Of a DNA stretch of 52,336 nucleotides, positions 8,016-16,723 are shown piece by piece. The first letter of the stretch is position 1; the number at the start of each line of letters is the position of its first letter. This stretch comes from Pseudomonadota bacterium (GTDB lineage Bacteria > Pseudomonadota > Alphaproteobacteria > Rhizobiales > Beijerinckiaceae): contig JAEWKH010000030.1 of NCBI GenBank assembly GCA_023386155.1, positions 1 through 52,336 on the forward strand, read 5' to 3'. A program made the position numbers and the translations under genes. The notes under the pieces are model-generated. The model was not told the DNA's origin. It made no database searches and saw nothing but the letters and a program-made list of their open reading frames with translations.

Positions 8016-11000
8016 ATGCCAAAGCGGACAGACATCTCCTCCATTCTCATCGTCGGCGCCGGACCGATCATCATCGGCCAGGCCTGCGAGTTCGATTACT
8101 CTGGTACTCAGGCCGTGAAGGCCCTGAAGGAGGAAGGCTACCGCATCGTCCTGGTGAACTCGAATCCCGCGACGATCATGACCGATCCGGATCTCGCGGA
8201 TGCCACCTACGTGGAGCCGATCACGCCCGAGATCGTGGCCAAGATCATCGAGAAGGAGCGGCCCGACGCAATCCTGCCGACCATGGGCGGCCAGACGGCG
8301 CTGAACTGCGCCCTGTCGCTCAAGAAGATGGGCGTGCTGGAGAAGTTCAACGTCGAGATGATCGGCGCGACGGCGGAAGCCATCGACAAGGCCGAGGACC
8401 GGCAGCTCTTCCGCGAGGCCATGACCAAGATCGGCCTCGACACGCCGAAATCGCGCCTTGCCAACGCCTCGGCCCTCAAGAAGGCCGACCGCGACGCCTA
8501 TCTGGCCGAGCTCGCCCGCACGGAAGCCATGGACATGCATCCGGGCGACAAGAAGCGTCACATCGCGGCCTACAAGCTGAAATGGGACGCCGGCGAGAAC
8601 GACCGCCGCAAGCGCTACCAGGAGCACGCCATGGGCGAGGCCCTGATCGCGCTCTCCGAGGTCGGCCTGCCCGCGATCATCCGCCCGTCCTTCACCATGG
8701 GCGGCACCGGCGGCGGCATCGCCTACAACCGCGAGGAGTTCCTCGACATCGTGGAGCGGGGCCTCGACGCCTCTCCGACCAACGAGGTGCTGATCGAGGA
8801 GAGCGTGCTCGGCTGGAAGGAGTACGAGATGGAGGTCGTCCGCGACAAGGCGGACAACTGCATCATCATCTGCTCCATCGAGAACTTCGACCCGATGGGC
8901 GTGCATACCGGCGATTCCATCACGGTCGCCCCGGCCCTGACGCTGACCGACAAGGAATACCAGATCATGCGCGACGCCTCCCTGGCGGTGCTGCGCGAGA
9001 TCGGCGTCGAGACCGGCGGATCGAACGTGCAGTTCGCGATCAACCCGGAGAACGGGCGCATGATCGTGATCGAGATGAACCCGCGCGTCTCGCGCTCCTC
9101 GGCGCTCGCCTCCAAGGCCACCGGCTTCCCCATCGCGAAGGTCGCGGCGAAGCTCGCCGTGGGCTACACGCTCGACGAGATCGCCAACGACATCACCGGC
9201 GGCGCGACGCCCGCCTCCTTCGAGCCGACCATCGACTACGTGGTCACCAAGATCCCGCGCTTCGCCTTCGAGAAGTTCCCGGGCGCCGAGCCGACCCTCA
9301 CCACGGCCATGAAGTCCGTGGGCGAGGCCATGGCGATCGGCCGCTCCTTCCCGGAATCGCTCCAGAAGGCGCTGCGCTCGCTGGAAACCGGCCTCACCGG
9401 CCTCGACGAGATCGAGATCGAGGGCATGGGCAAGGGCGACGACCGCAACGCCATCAAGGCGGCGCTCGGCACTCCCACGCCGGACCGGATCCTCAAGGTG
9501 GCGCAGGCGCTTCGCCTCGGCATCAGCCACGACGAGGTCTATGAGAGCTGCAAGATCGACCGCTGGTTCCTGGAGCAGCTCCAGGCCATCGTCGACCTGG
9601 AAGCCAAGGTGAAGGCCCATGGCCTCCCGACGACGCCGGGCGCCTTCCGCCACCTCAAGTCCATGGGCTTCTCGGACGCGCGCCTCGCCGTGCTCGTGGG
9701 CAAGACGGAGACCGAGGTGCGCGAGGCGCGCCGCGCGCTCTCCGTGCGTCCGGTCTACAAGCGGATCGACACCTGCGCGGCGGAGTTCGCCTCGCCGACC
9801 GCCTACATGTATTCCAGCTATGTGGCCCCCTTCGCGGGCCAGCCCGCCGACGAGGCCGCGCCTTCGGACGCCAGGAAGGTCATCATCCTCGGCGGCGGCC
9901 CGAACCGGATCGGCCAGGGCATCGAGTTCGATTATTGCTGCTGCCATGCCTGCTTCGCCCTGAAGGATGCGGGCTATGAAACCATCATGATCAACTGCAA
10001 CCCGGAGACGGTCTCGACCGACTACGACACCTCCGACCGGCTCTATTTCGAGCCGCTGACGCAGGAGGACGTGCTGGAGATCGTCGAGACCGAGCGCTCC
10101 AAGGGCACGCTGCACGGCGTGATCGTCCAGTTCGGCGGCCAGACCCCGCTCAAGCTCGCCCGCGCCCTGGAAGAGGCCGATGTGCGCATCCTCGGCACCT
10201 CGCCGGACGCCATCGACCTCGCCGAGGACCGGGACCGGTTCAAGCGCCTCCTCGACAAGCTGCACCTGAAGCAGCCCAAGAACGGCATCGCCTATTCGGT
10301 CGAGCAGGCCCGCCTGATCGCCGCCGATCTCGGCCTGCCCTTCGTGGTGCGCCCGTCCTACGTGCTCGGCGGCCGGGCCATGGCGATCATCCGGGACGAG
10401 ACCCAGTTCGAGGACTACCTGCTCGGCACCCTCCCGAGCCTGATCCCCTCCGACATCAAGGCCCGCTACCCCAACGACAAGACCGGCCAGATCAACACGG
10501 TCCTGGGCAAGAACCCGCTCCTCTTCGACCGCTATCTCTCGGATGCGATCGAGGTGGACGTGGACTGCCTCGCCGATGGCAAGGATGTGTTCATCGCGGG
10601 CATCATGGAGCACATCGAGGAGGCGGGCATCCATTCGGGCGATTCCGCCTGCTCCCTGCCGCCGCGCTCGCTCTCGCCGGAGACCATTGCCGAGCTGGAG
10701 CGCCAGACGAAGGCCCTGGCCCTGGCGCTCGAGGTCGGCGGCCTGATGAACGTGCAATACGCCATCAAGGACGGCACGATCTACGTGCTGGAGGTGAACC
10801 CCCGCGCCTCGCGGACGGTGCCTTTCGTGGCCAAGGTCATCGGCGAGCCCATCGCCAAGATCGCGGCCCGGGTCATGGCCGGGGAGAGCCTGGCCAAGTT
10901 CGGCCTGACCCCGAAGGAACTGCCGCATATCGGCGTCAAGGAAGCGGTCTTCCCCTTCGCCCGCTTCCCGGGCGTGGACGTGCTGCTCGGGCCGGAAATG

Positions 11001-11486
11001 CGCTCCACGGGAGAGGTCATCGGCCTCGACCGCGGCTTCGGCGTGGCCTTCGCCAAGAGCCAGCTCGGCGCCGGCAGCCAGGTTCCCAAGACCGGAACCC
11101 TCTTCGTCTCGGTCCGCGACTCGGACAAGGCCCGGATCCTGCCCACCGTCCGGATGCTCGAGGAAATCGGCTTCCGGGTCATGGCGACGGCCGGGACGCA
11201 AAAGTTTCTTGAGGAAAACGGCGTCAAGGCGGCGCGGATCAACAAGGTGCTGGAAGGCCGGCCCCATGTGGTCGACGCCATCAAGAACGGGGATATCCAG
11301 CTCGTCTTCAACACCACCGAAGGGGCAGGCGCCCTTTCGGATTCCCGGTCCCTACGACAAGCTGCCCTCTTGCATAAGATACCTTACTACACCACTCTTG
11401 CAGGAGCGATCGCCGCGGCCGAGGGCATCAAGGCATACCTCAGCGGCGATCTCGAAGTCCGGGCGCTTCAGGAATACTTTGCCTGA
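8016..11486 (+). CDS. carB: Carbamoyl-phosphate synthase large subunit
   Basis: CarB makes carbamoyl phosphate from bicarbonate, ammonia supplied by CarA, and two ATP. The 1156-residue protein shows two homologous halves, each with a PreATP-grasp domain (GAGPIIIGQACEFDYSG; GGGPNRIGQGIEFDYCC) and an ATP-grasp domain (RPSFTMGG; RPSYVLGG). An oligomerisation region lies between them and a C-terminal MGS-like allosteric domain starts near residue 1020 (FVSVRDSDKARILP). It is longer than the enteric enzyme, mainly through a charged insertion near residues 165-200 of the first half. That insertion is familiar from rhizobial homologues. About 200 gene-free bases precede it. Confidence 0.97.
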   Translation: MPKRTDISSILIVGAGPIIIGQACEFDYSGTQAVKALKEEGYRIVLVNSNPATIMTDPDLADATYVEPITPEIVAKIIEKERPDAILPTMGGQTALNCALSLKKMGVLEKFNVEMIGATAEAIDKAEDRQLFREAMTKIGLDTPKSRLANASALKKADRDAYLAELARTEAMDMHPGDKKRHIAAYKLKWDAGENDRRKRYQEHAMGEALIALSEVGLPAIIRPSFTMGGTGGGIAYNREEFLDIVERGLDASPTNEVLIEESVLGWKEYEMEVVRDKADNCIIICSIENFDPMGVHTGDSITVAPALTLTDKEYQIMRDASLAVLREIGVETGGSNVQFAINPENGRMIVIEMNPRVSRSSALASKATGFPIAKVAAKLAVGYTLDEIANDITGGATPASFEPTIDYVVTKIPRFAFEKFPGAEPTLTTAMKSVGEAMAIGRSFPESLQKALRSLETGLTGLDEIEIEGMGKGDDRNAIKAALGTPTPDRILKVAQALRLGISHDEVYESCKIDRWFLEQLQAIVDLEAKVKAHGLPTTPGAFRHLKSMGFSDARLAVLVGKTETEVREARRALSVRPVYKRIDTCAAEFASPTAYMYSSYVAPFAGQPADEAAPSDARKVIILGGGPNRIGQGIEFDYCCCHACFALKDAGYETIMINCNPETVSTDYDTSDRLYFEPLTQEDVLEIVETERSKGTLHGVIVQFGGQTPLKLARALEEADVRILGTSPDAIDLAEDRDRFKRLLDKLHLKQPKNGIAYSVEQARLIAADLGLPFVVRPSYVLGGRAMAIIRDETQFEDYLLGTLPSLIPSDIKARYPNDKTGQINTVLGKNPLLFDRYLSDAIEVDVDCLADGKDVFIAGIMEHIEEAGIHSGDSACSLPPRSLSPETIAELERQTKALALALEVGGLMNVQYAIKDGTIYVLEVNPRASRTVPFVAKVIGEPIAKIAARVMAGESLAKFGLTPKELPHIGVKEAVFPFARFPGVDVLLGPEMRSTGEVIGLDRGFGVAFAKSQLGAGSQVPKTGTLFVSVRDSDKARILPTVRMLEEIGFRVMATAGTQKFLEENGVKAARINKVLEGRPHVVDAIKNGDIQLVFNTTEGAGALSDSRSLRQAALLHKIPYYTTLAGAIAAAEGIKAYLSGDLEVRALQEYFA

Positions 11487-11541
11487 GGCATCCGGCCTCA
11501 CATTGGAACTGCGAAGCTTCTTGTAAGTTTTCGTTGACATG

Positions 11542-11577
11542 CGAGGGCGCTGGAAACAGCGGCCTCGTACCTCTTTT
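11542..11577 (+). terminator. Hairpin with T-run between carB and greA
   Basis: CGAGG-G-CGCTG closes on a GAAA tetraloop with CAGCG-G-CCTCG. A short spacer and a five-T run follow at 11573-11577. It ends about 15 bases before the greA start. It could terminate carB, or act as a leader hairpin or attenuator for greA if both are co-transcribed. Confidence 0.5.
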
Positions 11578-11592
11578 TGGACGAGACAAACG

Positions 11593-12069
11593 ATGGACAA
11601 GGTCCCTCTGACGATCAAGGGTTTTGCGGCGCTCGAGGAAGAACTCAAGCACCGGCAGCAGGTTGAACGCCCCCGGATCATCCAGGCGATCGCGGAAGCC
11701 CGCGCGCTTGGCGACCTGTCGGAAAACGCGGAATACCATGCCGCCAAGGAAGCCCAATCCCTTAACGAAGGCCGGATCCTTGAGCTGGAAAGCCTGATCT
11801 CCCGCGCCGAAGTCATTGATATCGCAAAGCTTTCGGGCGACCGGATCAAGTTCGGCGCCACGGTGAAGCTCGTTGACGAGGACACCGAGGAAGAGAAAAC
11901 CTACCAGATCGTCGGCGAGCCCGAGGCGGACGTCCGCTCGGGCCGGGTCTCGATCGCCTCTCCCATCGCCCGTGCCCTGATGGGCAAGACCATCGGCGAC
12001 ACGGTGGAGGTTTCGACCCCCGGCGGCGGCAAATCCTATGAGGTCGTCGGCGTCCGGTTCGGCGCCTGA
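11593..12069 (+). CDS. greA: Transcription elongation factor GreA
   Basis: GreA rescues backtracked RNA polymerase by stimulating transcript cleavage through its secondary channel. The 158-residue protein has the N-terminal coiled coil with the acidic tip (RALGDLSENAEYHAAKEAQ, containing the conserved D and E residues). It is followed by the FKBP-like C-terminal domain (KTIGDTVEVSTPGG). The ATG at 11593 gives the standard MDKVPLT start; an upstream in-frame ATG runs through the hairpin and is rejected. It follows carB on the same strand, an arrangement familiar in this group of bacteria. Confidence 0.96.
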   Translation: MDKVPLTIKGFAALEEELKHRQQVERPRIIQAIAEARALGDLSENAEYHAAKEAQSLNEGRILELESLISRAEVIDIAKLSGDRIKFGATVKLVDEDTEEEKTYQIVGEPEADVRSGRVSIASPIARALMGKTIGDTVEVSTPGGGKSYEVVGVRFGA

Positions 12070-12090
12070 CGGCAGAGAGGGGCAGTTACG

Positions 12091-12609
12091 ATGAGCAATC
12101 CCATGACGTCCCCTCACTCTCGACGCACCCTTCTGAAGGCTCTCGCCTGTGCCGGCCTCGCCGGCGCAGGCTTTGCCATGCCTGCCCGGGCCCAGTCCTT
12201 CCCGCAGGCGTTCTCGTCCTTCTCGGTCGATGTGAGCGTCCTCAAGGCCAAGGGGCTCGGCCCCTTTGCCGACCTTGTCGGCGCGGCTGCCCTCGATGAG
12301 CTGCACCGCTCCTTCGCCGACCGGGTCGATCCGCGCGGCCCGCGCCTCGTGCTGCGCCTGACGGGTGTTAAGCTTACGGCCTTCCCGGACAACAGCAGCG
12401 GATACCGCGGCAGGGGCGGAGGCGGAAACAGCGGACACGATGCCATTGAGGGCGAGGCCCTGGCCGTCGGCCGCAGGGGCGAAATCCTGGCGAGCCACCC
12501 GATGCTGGCGGTGCTCGACGTGAACACCAGCATCCTGACCCCGAACGAGCAGGGCCGCGCCGTGGCGGTGGCCCAGCATTACGTGCGCTGGCTGAGGCGG
12601 CAGATCTGA
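12091..12609 (+). CDS. Tat-exported hypothetical protein
   Basis: The 172-residue protein opens with a twin-arginine type signal, SRRTLLK followed by a hydrophobic Ala/Gly-rich helix and an ARAQS cleavage site near residue 35. The mature part has no motif I recognise. It contains a Gly-rich loop (RGRGGGGNSGHD) and strands such as RLVLRLTGVKL and GEALAVGRRG. It is likely periplasmic. It lies 21 bases after greA and may be read through from it. No function is proposed. Confidence 0.75.
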   Translation: MSNPMTSPHSRRTLLKALACAGLAGAGFAMPARAQSFPQAFSSFSVDVSVLKAKGLGPFADLVGAAALDELHRSFADRVDPRGPRLVLRLTGVKLTAFPDNSSGYRGRGGGGNSGHDAIEGEALAVGRRGEILASHPMLAVLDVNTSILTPNEQGRAVAVAQHYVRWLRRQI

Positions 12610-12654
12610 ACCGTCATGAACGGCCCGGATGCATCAGGTATCCGGTGACAGGAC

Positions 12655-13155
12655 CTAACCCTCGGCTTCCACGATGTCCTCGATCGGCACCAGGGGCTCA
12701 TCCTTGATGAGGTCGAGGGTGAGGGCCGTGCGGACGTTGCGCACGTTCGGGAGGCTGGTGAGCTCGGACACCAGGCTCTGGAAGGAGGCGAGGTTCGGGG
12801 CCACGCATTTCATGATGAAGTCGATGTCGCCCGAGAGGGTCCAGCACTCGCGGACCATGGGCCAGTCCTTCACCCGCTGCTCGAATTCCTGCAGCTCCTT
12901 CTTACCCTGGATGTCGAGCTGGACCATGGCGAAGCAGACGATTTCGAAGCCGAGATTCTTCGGGTCGAGGACCGCCCGGTAGGCCTTGATGATCCCGGCG
13001 CTTTCCAGCGCCCGCACCCGGCGCAGGCATGGGGGCGCCGACAGGCCGACACGACGGGCGAGCTCCACATTGGTGATGCTCCCGTCGGCCTGCAGCTCTT
13101 TCAGGATGGCCCAGTCGATGGAATCGAGGCGTCCGCGCACGGTAACTCCGCTCAT
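12655..13155 (-). CDS. Lrp/AsnC family transcriptional regulator
   Basis: The 166-residue protein has the Lrp N-terminal helix-turn-helix (LDSIDWAILKELQADG, ELARRVGLSAPPCLRRVRALE) and the C-terminal RAM domain (CWTLSGDIDFIMKCVAPN). It is longer and more canonical than the Lrp-like protein at 383-826. It reads away from the ELM1-trxB pair with about 160 bases between, a position where it could regulate either itself or the trxB cluster. That link is inference. The ATG at 13155 is accepted because the family core starts at about residue 10. Confidence 0.9.
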   Translation of the reverse strand: MSGVTVRGRLDSIDWAILKELQADGSITNVELARRVGLSAPPCLRRVRALESAGIIKAYRAVLDPKNLGFEIVCFAMVQLDIQGKKELQEFEQRVKDWPMVRECWTLSGDIDFIMKCVAPNLASFQSLVSELTSLPNVRNVRTALTLDLIKDEPLVPIEDIVEAEG

Positions 13156-13312
13156 GCATGGTCAGACAAGGCACCGGCCGGTCGCCCCGATCATGCGGCA
13201 TCAGGTCAAAAAATCTCGTCTTGGCTGAGTAGACCGTGTAGAGGGTCTGCACAAGAAGGACAGGCGATTAAGTCGCAACGAACTTCATGAACTCCACAGG
13301 CTCGTTGATCGA

Positions 13313-14326
13313 ATGTTGCGCAAGGATACCGGCCTTATCACCTGGGTGCTGACCGATGGCAAGGCCGGGGACGAGCTGCAGGCCCTGAGCGTGACGGAGG
13401 CCCTCGGGCTGGATCCGGAGATCCGCCGGATCGCCCCCAAGCCCCCCTTTAGCTGGTTCATGCCCTGGGGGCCCATCGACCCGCGGGAGCGGCCCGGCGC
13501 TCCGGCCAGCCCCCTGGCGCCGCCCTTTCCCGACCTTCTCGTCGCTTCGGGCCGCCGGGCCGTGGCCTATCTGCGCTTCGTCAAGAAGGCCACCGGCGGG
13601 CGCACCTATACGGTTTTCCTCAAGGATCCCCGCACCGGGCCGAAGGCCGCCGATCTCATCTGGTCGCCCGCTTATGACCGGCTGCGAGGGCCCAACGTCC
13701 TCAACACCCTGACCCCGCCCCACCGGGTCTCGGCCCGGCGGATCGAGGCGGCCCGGGCCAACCCCGATCCTCGCCTCGCCCGCCTCCCCCATCCGCGCGT
13801 CGCCGTGCTCGTCGGCGGCGACAGCCGCCACCACCGCTTCTCGGACGAGGACATCGCCCGCCTCACCCGGCACCTGACCTCCGTGGCCGGGACGGGAGCC
13901 GGTCTGATGGTCACGGCCTCGCGCCGCACGCCGCCCGCCCTGCGGGCGGCCCTGACGGCCCTGACCGCACAGCATGGCGGGTTCTTCTGGGACGGCACGG
14001 GCGAGAACCCCTATGTGGACCTTCTGGCCCTCTCCGACTTCATCGTGGCGACGGCGGATTCCTTCAACATGATCGGCGAGGCCGCGGTCAGCGGCCGGCC
14101 GATCCTGGTCTTCGAGCCCTCGGGGGGGCATCCGAAACTCGATGTTTACATGCGGGGCCTTAAGGCCCATGGAGTTGTGCATCCGTTCGAGGGGCGTCTT
14201 GAAGGACAGCCCTATGAACCACTAAATTCAACCCCCGAGGTCGCGAAGGCCATAGCCGAGGGCTTCAGCCGCCACCGCCGCGCCCTCGGCCTGCCGGACA
14301 TCGCCCTATCACTGGAGACCCCCTGA
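13313..14326 (+). CDS. ELM1/mitochondrial-fission-like protein
   Basis: The 337-residue protein resembles the bacterial homologues of plant ELM1 (COG3660-type), with WVLTDGKAGDELQALSVTEALG at the start. A glycosyltransferase-B-like C-terminal half carries VLVGGDSRHHRFS and ATADSFNMIGEAAVSGRPILVFEP. The GT-B-like pattern suggests nucleotide-sugar or lipid chemistry at the envelope, but the bacterial role is not established. Its TGA overlaps the trxB ATG (TGATG at 14324-14328), so the two are probably translationally coupled. Confidence 0.83.
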   Translation: MLRKDTGLITWVLTDGKAGDELQALSVTEALGLDPEIRRIAPKPPFSWFMPWGPIDPRERPGAPASPLAPPFPDLLVASGRRAVAYLRFVKKATGGRTYTVFLKDPRTGPKAADLIWSPAYDRLRGPNVLNTLTPPHRVSARRIEAARANPDPRLARLPHPRVAVLVGGDSRHHRFSDEDIARLTRHLTSVAGTGAGLMVTASRRTPPALRAALTALTAQHGGFFWDGTGENPYVDLLALSDFIVATADSFNMIGEAAVSGRPILVFEPSGGHPKLDVYMRGLKAHGVVHPFEGRLEGQPYEPLNSTPEVAKAIAEGFSRHRRALGLPDIALSLETP

Positions 14327-15288
14327 TGGCCCATTCTCACGCCAAGCTCATCATCATCGGCTCGGGGCCGGCGGGCTATACGGCAGCGATCTACGCGGCG
14401 CGCGCCCTCCTCGAACCTGTGATGATCTCCGGCTTCCAGCCCGGCGGGCAGCTCATGATCACGACGGACGTGGAGAACTATCCGGGCTTCGCCGACGTGA
14501 TCCAGGGCCCCTGGCTCATGGAGCAGATGCGCATGCAGGCCGAGCATGTGGGCACCCGCATGATCTCCGACCACGTCGTCAAGGTCGACCTGAAGCAGCG
14601 CCCCTTCCGCCTGGAGGGCGATTCCGGCGACACCTATACCTGCGACGCGCTGATCGTCGCCACCGGCGCCCAGGCCAAGTGGCTGGGTCTGCCCTCCGAG
14701 GGCCAGTTCCAGGGCTTCGGCGTCTCGGCCTGCGCGACCTGCGACGGCTTCTTCTATCGCGGCAAGGAAGTGGTCGTGGTGGGCGGCGGCAACACCGCCG
14801 TCGAGGAGGCGCTCTACCTCGCCAACCTCGCCTCCAAGGTCACGCTGGTCCATCGCCGGGATTCCCTGCGCGCAGAGCGCATCCTGCAGGACCGCCTGTT
14901 CAAGCATCCCAAGGTCGAGGTGATCTGGAACTCGGCCGTCGAGGAGATCTGCGGCACGGAGAACCCCTCCTCCGTCACCCATGTGCGGCTGAAGAACCTC
15001 GTGTCGGGGGAAACCTCCGATTTCAAGACGGACGGCGTCTTCATCGCCATCGGCCACAAGCCCGCGACGGAGCTCTTCACCGGACAGCTCGACATGAAGG
15101 CCGGCGGCTACCTGCTCACCACGCCCGGTTCCACGGAGACCAACATTCCGGGCGTCTTCGCGGCCGGCGATGTGACGGACGACATCTACCGGCAGGCCGT
15201 CACCTCGGCAGGCATGGGCTGCATGGCGGCCCTGGACGCGGAGCGCTACCTGGCGGCCGTGGAAGCCACTCAGGAAGCCGCCGAATAA
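14326..15288 (+). CDS. trxB: Thioredoxin-disulfide reductase
   Basis: TrxB transfers electrons from NADPH through FAD to thioredoxin. The 320-residue flavoprotein has the FAD-binding GSGPAGYTAAIYAAR motif near residue 12, the redox-active CATC pair C136/C139, the NADPH-binding GGGNTAVEEA motif and the C-terminal FAD motif GVFAAGDVTDD. Length and motif order are standard. It is translationally coupled to the ELM1-like gene upstream and followed by a LysR gene 115 bases downstream. Confidence 0.97.
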   Translation: MAHSHAKLIIIGSGPAGYTAAIYAARALLEPVMISGFQPGGQLMITTDVENYPGFADVIQGPWLMEQMRMQAEHVGTRMISDHVVKVDLKQRPFRLEGDSGDTYTCDALIVATGAQAKWLGLPSEGQFQGFGVSACATCDGFFYRGKEVVVVGGGNTAVEEALYLANLASKVTLVHRRDSLRAERILQDRLFKHPKVEVIWNSAVEEICGTENPSSVTHVRLKNLVSGETSDFKTDGVFIAIGHKPATELFTGQLDMKAGGYLLTTPGSTETNIPGVFAAGDVTDDIYRQAVTSAGMGCMAALDAERYLAAVEATQEAAE

Positions 15289-15403
15289 AGTTTATTAACA
15301 ACTGGTTAGGCGTCAGGCCGATTTCCTGTTGCGTCGGACCCTCGGCTCATAAGAGATAAGGGTTGCCTTGCGTCAGGAGCATGTGAGGCATGAGGGGAAT
15401 GCC

Positions 15404-16294
15404 GTGGACTGGGATAAAATCCGGATTTTCTATACGGTCGCCGAAGCGGGCAGCTTCACGCGGGCCGGAGACGATCTGGGATTGAGCCAGTCCGCCGTCA
15501 GCCGGCAGATCAGCGCTCTCGAGCGCGAGCTGAGGGCTCCGCTCTTCCACCGCCATGCCAGGGGCCTGATCCTCACCGAGCAGGGCGACCTGCTGTTCAG
15601 GGCCGCGCGCGACATGCGCATGCGGCTGGAAACCACCAAGGCCAGGCTGGTCGAGACCAGCGAGCGGCCCTCGGGCGAATTGAAGGTCACGACGACCGTC
15701 GGCCTCGGCTCCATCTGGCTGGCCCAGCGCATCGCGGAGTTCCTGGACCTCTATCCCGATGTCCGGGTCGAGCTGATCCTGTCCAACGAGGAACTCGACC
15801 TCGCCATGCGCGAAGCCGACGTGGCGATCCGCCTGCGCCGCCCGGCCCAGCCGGACCTGATCCAGCGCCGCCTCTTCACCATCCACTTCCATGTCTATGC
15901 CTCGGCCGACTACATCAAGCGGTTCGGCGAGCCCAAGACCCTGGAGGATCTGGACGAGCATCGGATCGTCTCTTTCGGCGGCGATCAGCCCTCCTATCTC
16001 ATGGCCGTCCACTGGCTCTCGACGGCCGGGCGCGAGGGCCGCGAGCCGCGCCAGTACCATTACGTGGTCAACAACATCACGGCGCTGAAGCTGGCCGTCG
16101 AGACGGGAGCGGGCATCGCCGTGCTGCCGGATTATGCTGTGGTCGGCAATCCGGATCTGGTCCAGATCCTGCGCGACGTGGAAATGCCGTCCCTCGACAG
16201 CTACCTCGTCTATGCCGAGGAGATGCGCTCGGTCGCCCGCGTCCAGGCCTTCCGGGACTTCCTGATCTCCAAGGCCCAGCGCTGGACCTTCTAG
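15404..16294 (+). CDS. LysR-family transcriptional regulator next to trxB
   Basis: The 296-residue LysR protein has an N-terminal winged helix-turn-helix (AEAGSFTRAGDDLGLSQSAV, then SRQISALERELRAPLFHR) and a periplasmic-binding-protein-like effector domain from about residue 88 (GELKVTTTVGLGS). I chose GTG 15404 as start. It gives VDWDKIRIFY, and GAGGGGAA lies seven bases upstream, whereas the TTG at 15368 lacks a good site. The TAG stop lies at the first bases of a dispersed repeat. The effector is unknown. The position after trxB suggests, but does not prove, a redox link. Confidence 0.9.
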   Translation: MDWDKIRIFYTVAEAGSFTRAGDDLGLSQSAVSRQISALERELRAPLFHRHARGLILTEQGDLLFRAARDMRMRLETTKARLVETSERPSGELKVTTTVGLGSIWLAQRIAEFLDLYPDVRVELILSNEELDLAMREADVAIRLRRPAQPDLIQRRLFTIHFHVYASADYIKRFGEPKTLEDLDEHRIVSFGGDQPSYLMAVHWLSTAGREGREPRQYHYVVNNITALKLAVETGAGIAVLPDYAVVGNPDLVQILRDVEMPSLDSYLVYAEEMRSVARVQAFRDFLISKAQRWTF

Positions 16295-16407
16295 AGCATC
16301 GGACCCAAAAGTGGACTTGCACTTTTGGGATTGATCCGATGCTTCCTCTCTTGGCTGGCGCATCGTTCAAAGCGAAAAACCGGATCCACTTTTTCGCACG
16401 ATGCGCG
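16292..16407. repeat. Dispersed two-module repeat, copy E
   Basis: TAGAGCATCGGACCCAAAAGTGG with its inverted partner is followed by GCATCGTTCAAAG through to CGCACGATGCG. The first TAG is the stop codon of the LysR gene. A degenerate extra GCATCGGACC half follows at about 16410. Confidence 0.88.
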
Positions 16408-16681
16408 AAAGCATCGGACCCCGAGCGGATTCCACTTCTCACGTCCGATTCCGGCGCTCGAATCTCCGCCGGTTCGAGGGACCTTGAGAATATGTCCCTC
16501 AGATGACCAAAGCCATGCGCTTAACGCAGCCCTTTTATGAGGCATGCTGCATTGCAAAGAGGCGCTGTGCGGCCGATATCACCTGTGGCTGAATTCAACG
16601 CGGCATCGCTTTCTTCCTCCCGGCGCTGCCGTGTCGGCCGTTCCCTCTGGAAGGTTTTGACTTTTGTCGGACCTCTACTTT

Positions 16682-16710
16682 AGCCGGGCTTCGAGCCCGG
16701 CTTTTTTTTC
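16682..16710 (+). terminator. Strong intrinsic terminator
   Basis: AGCCGGGCT pairs with AGCCCGGCT around a short TCG loop, followed directly by eight T residues. It terminates plus-strand transcription. The nearest plus-strand gene, LysR, ends almost 400 bases upstream, with a repeat and about 270 other gene-free bases between. The terminator may therefore serve an unannotated small transcript in 16410-16710. Confidence 0.78.
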
Positions 16711-16723
16711 TTTTCGGGGCCGC

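Noticed and set aside
7980..11267. Very long minus-strand open frame of about 1095 codons antisense to carB
   Set aside because: It mirrors carB in a frame forced open by GC-ending codons. It has no family motif and is His/Arg/Asp/Gly-rich low-complexity sequence.
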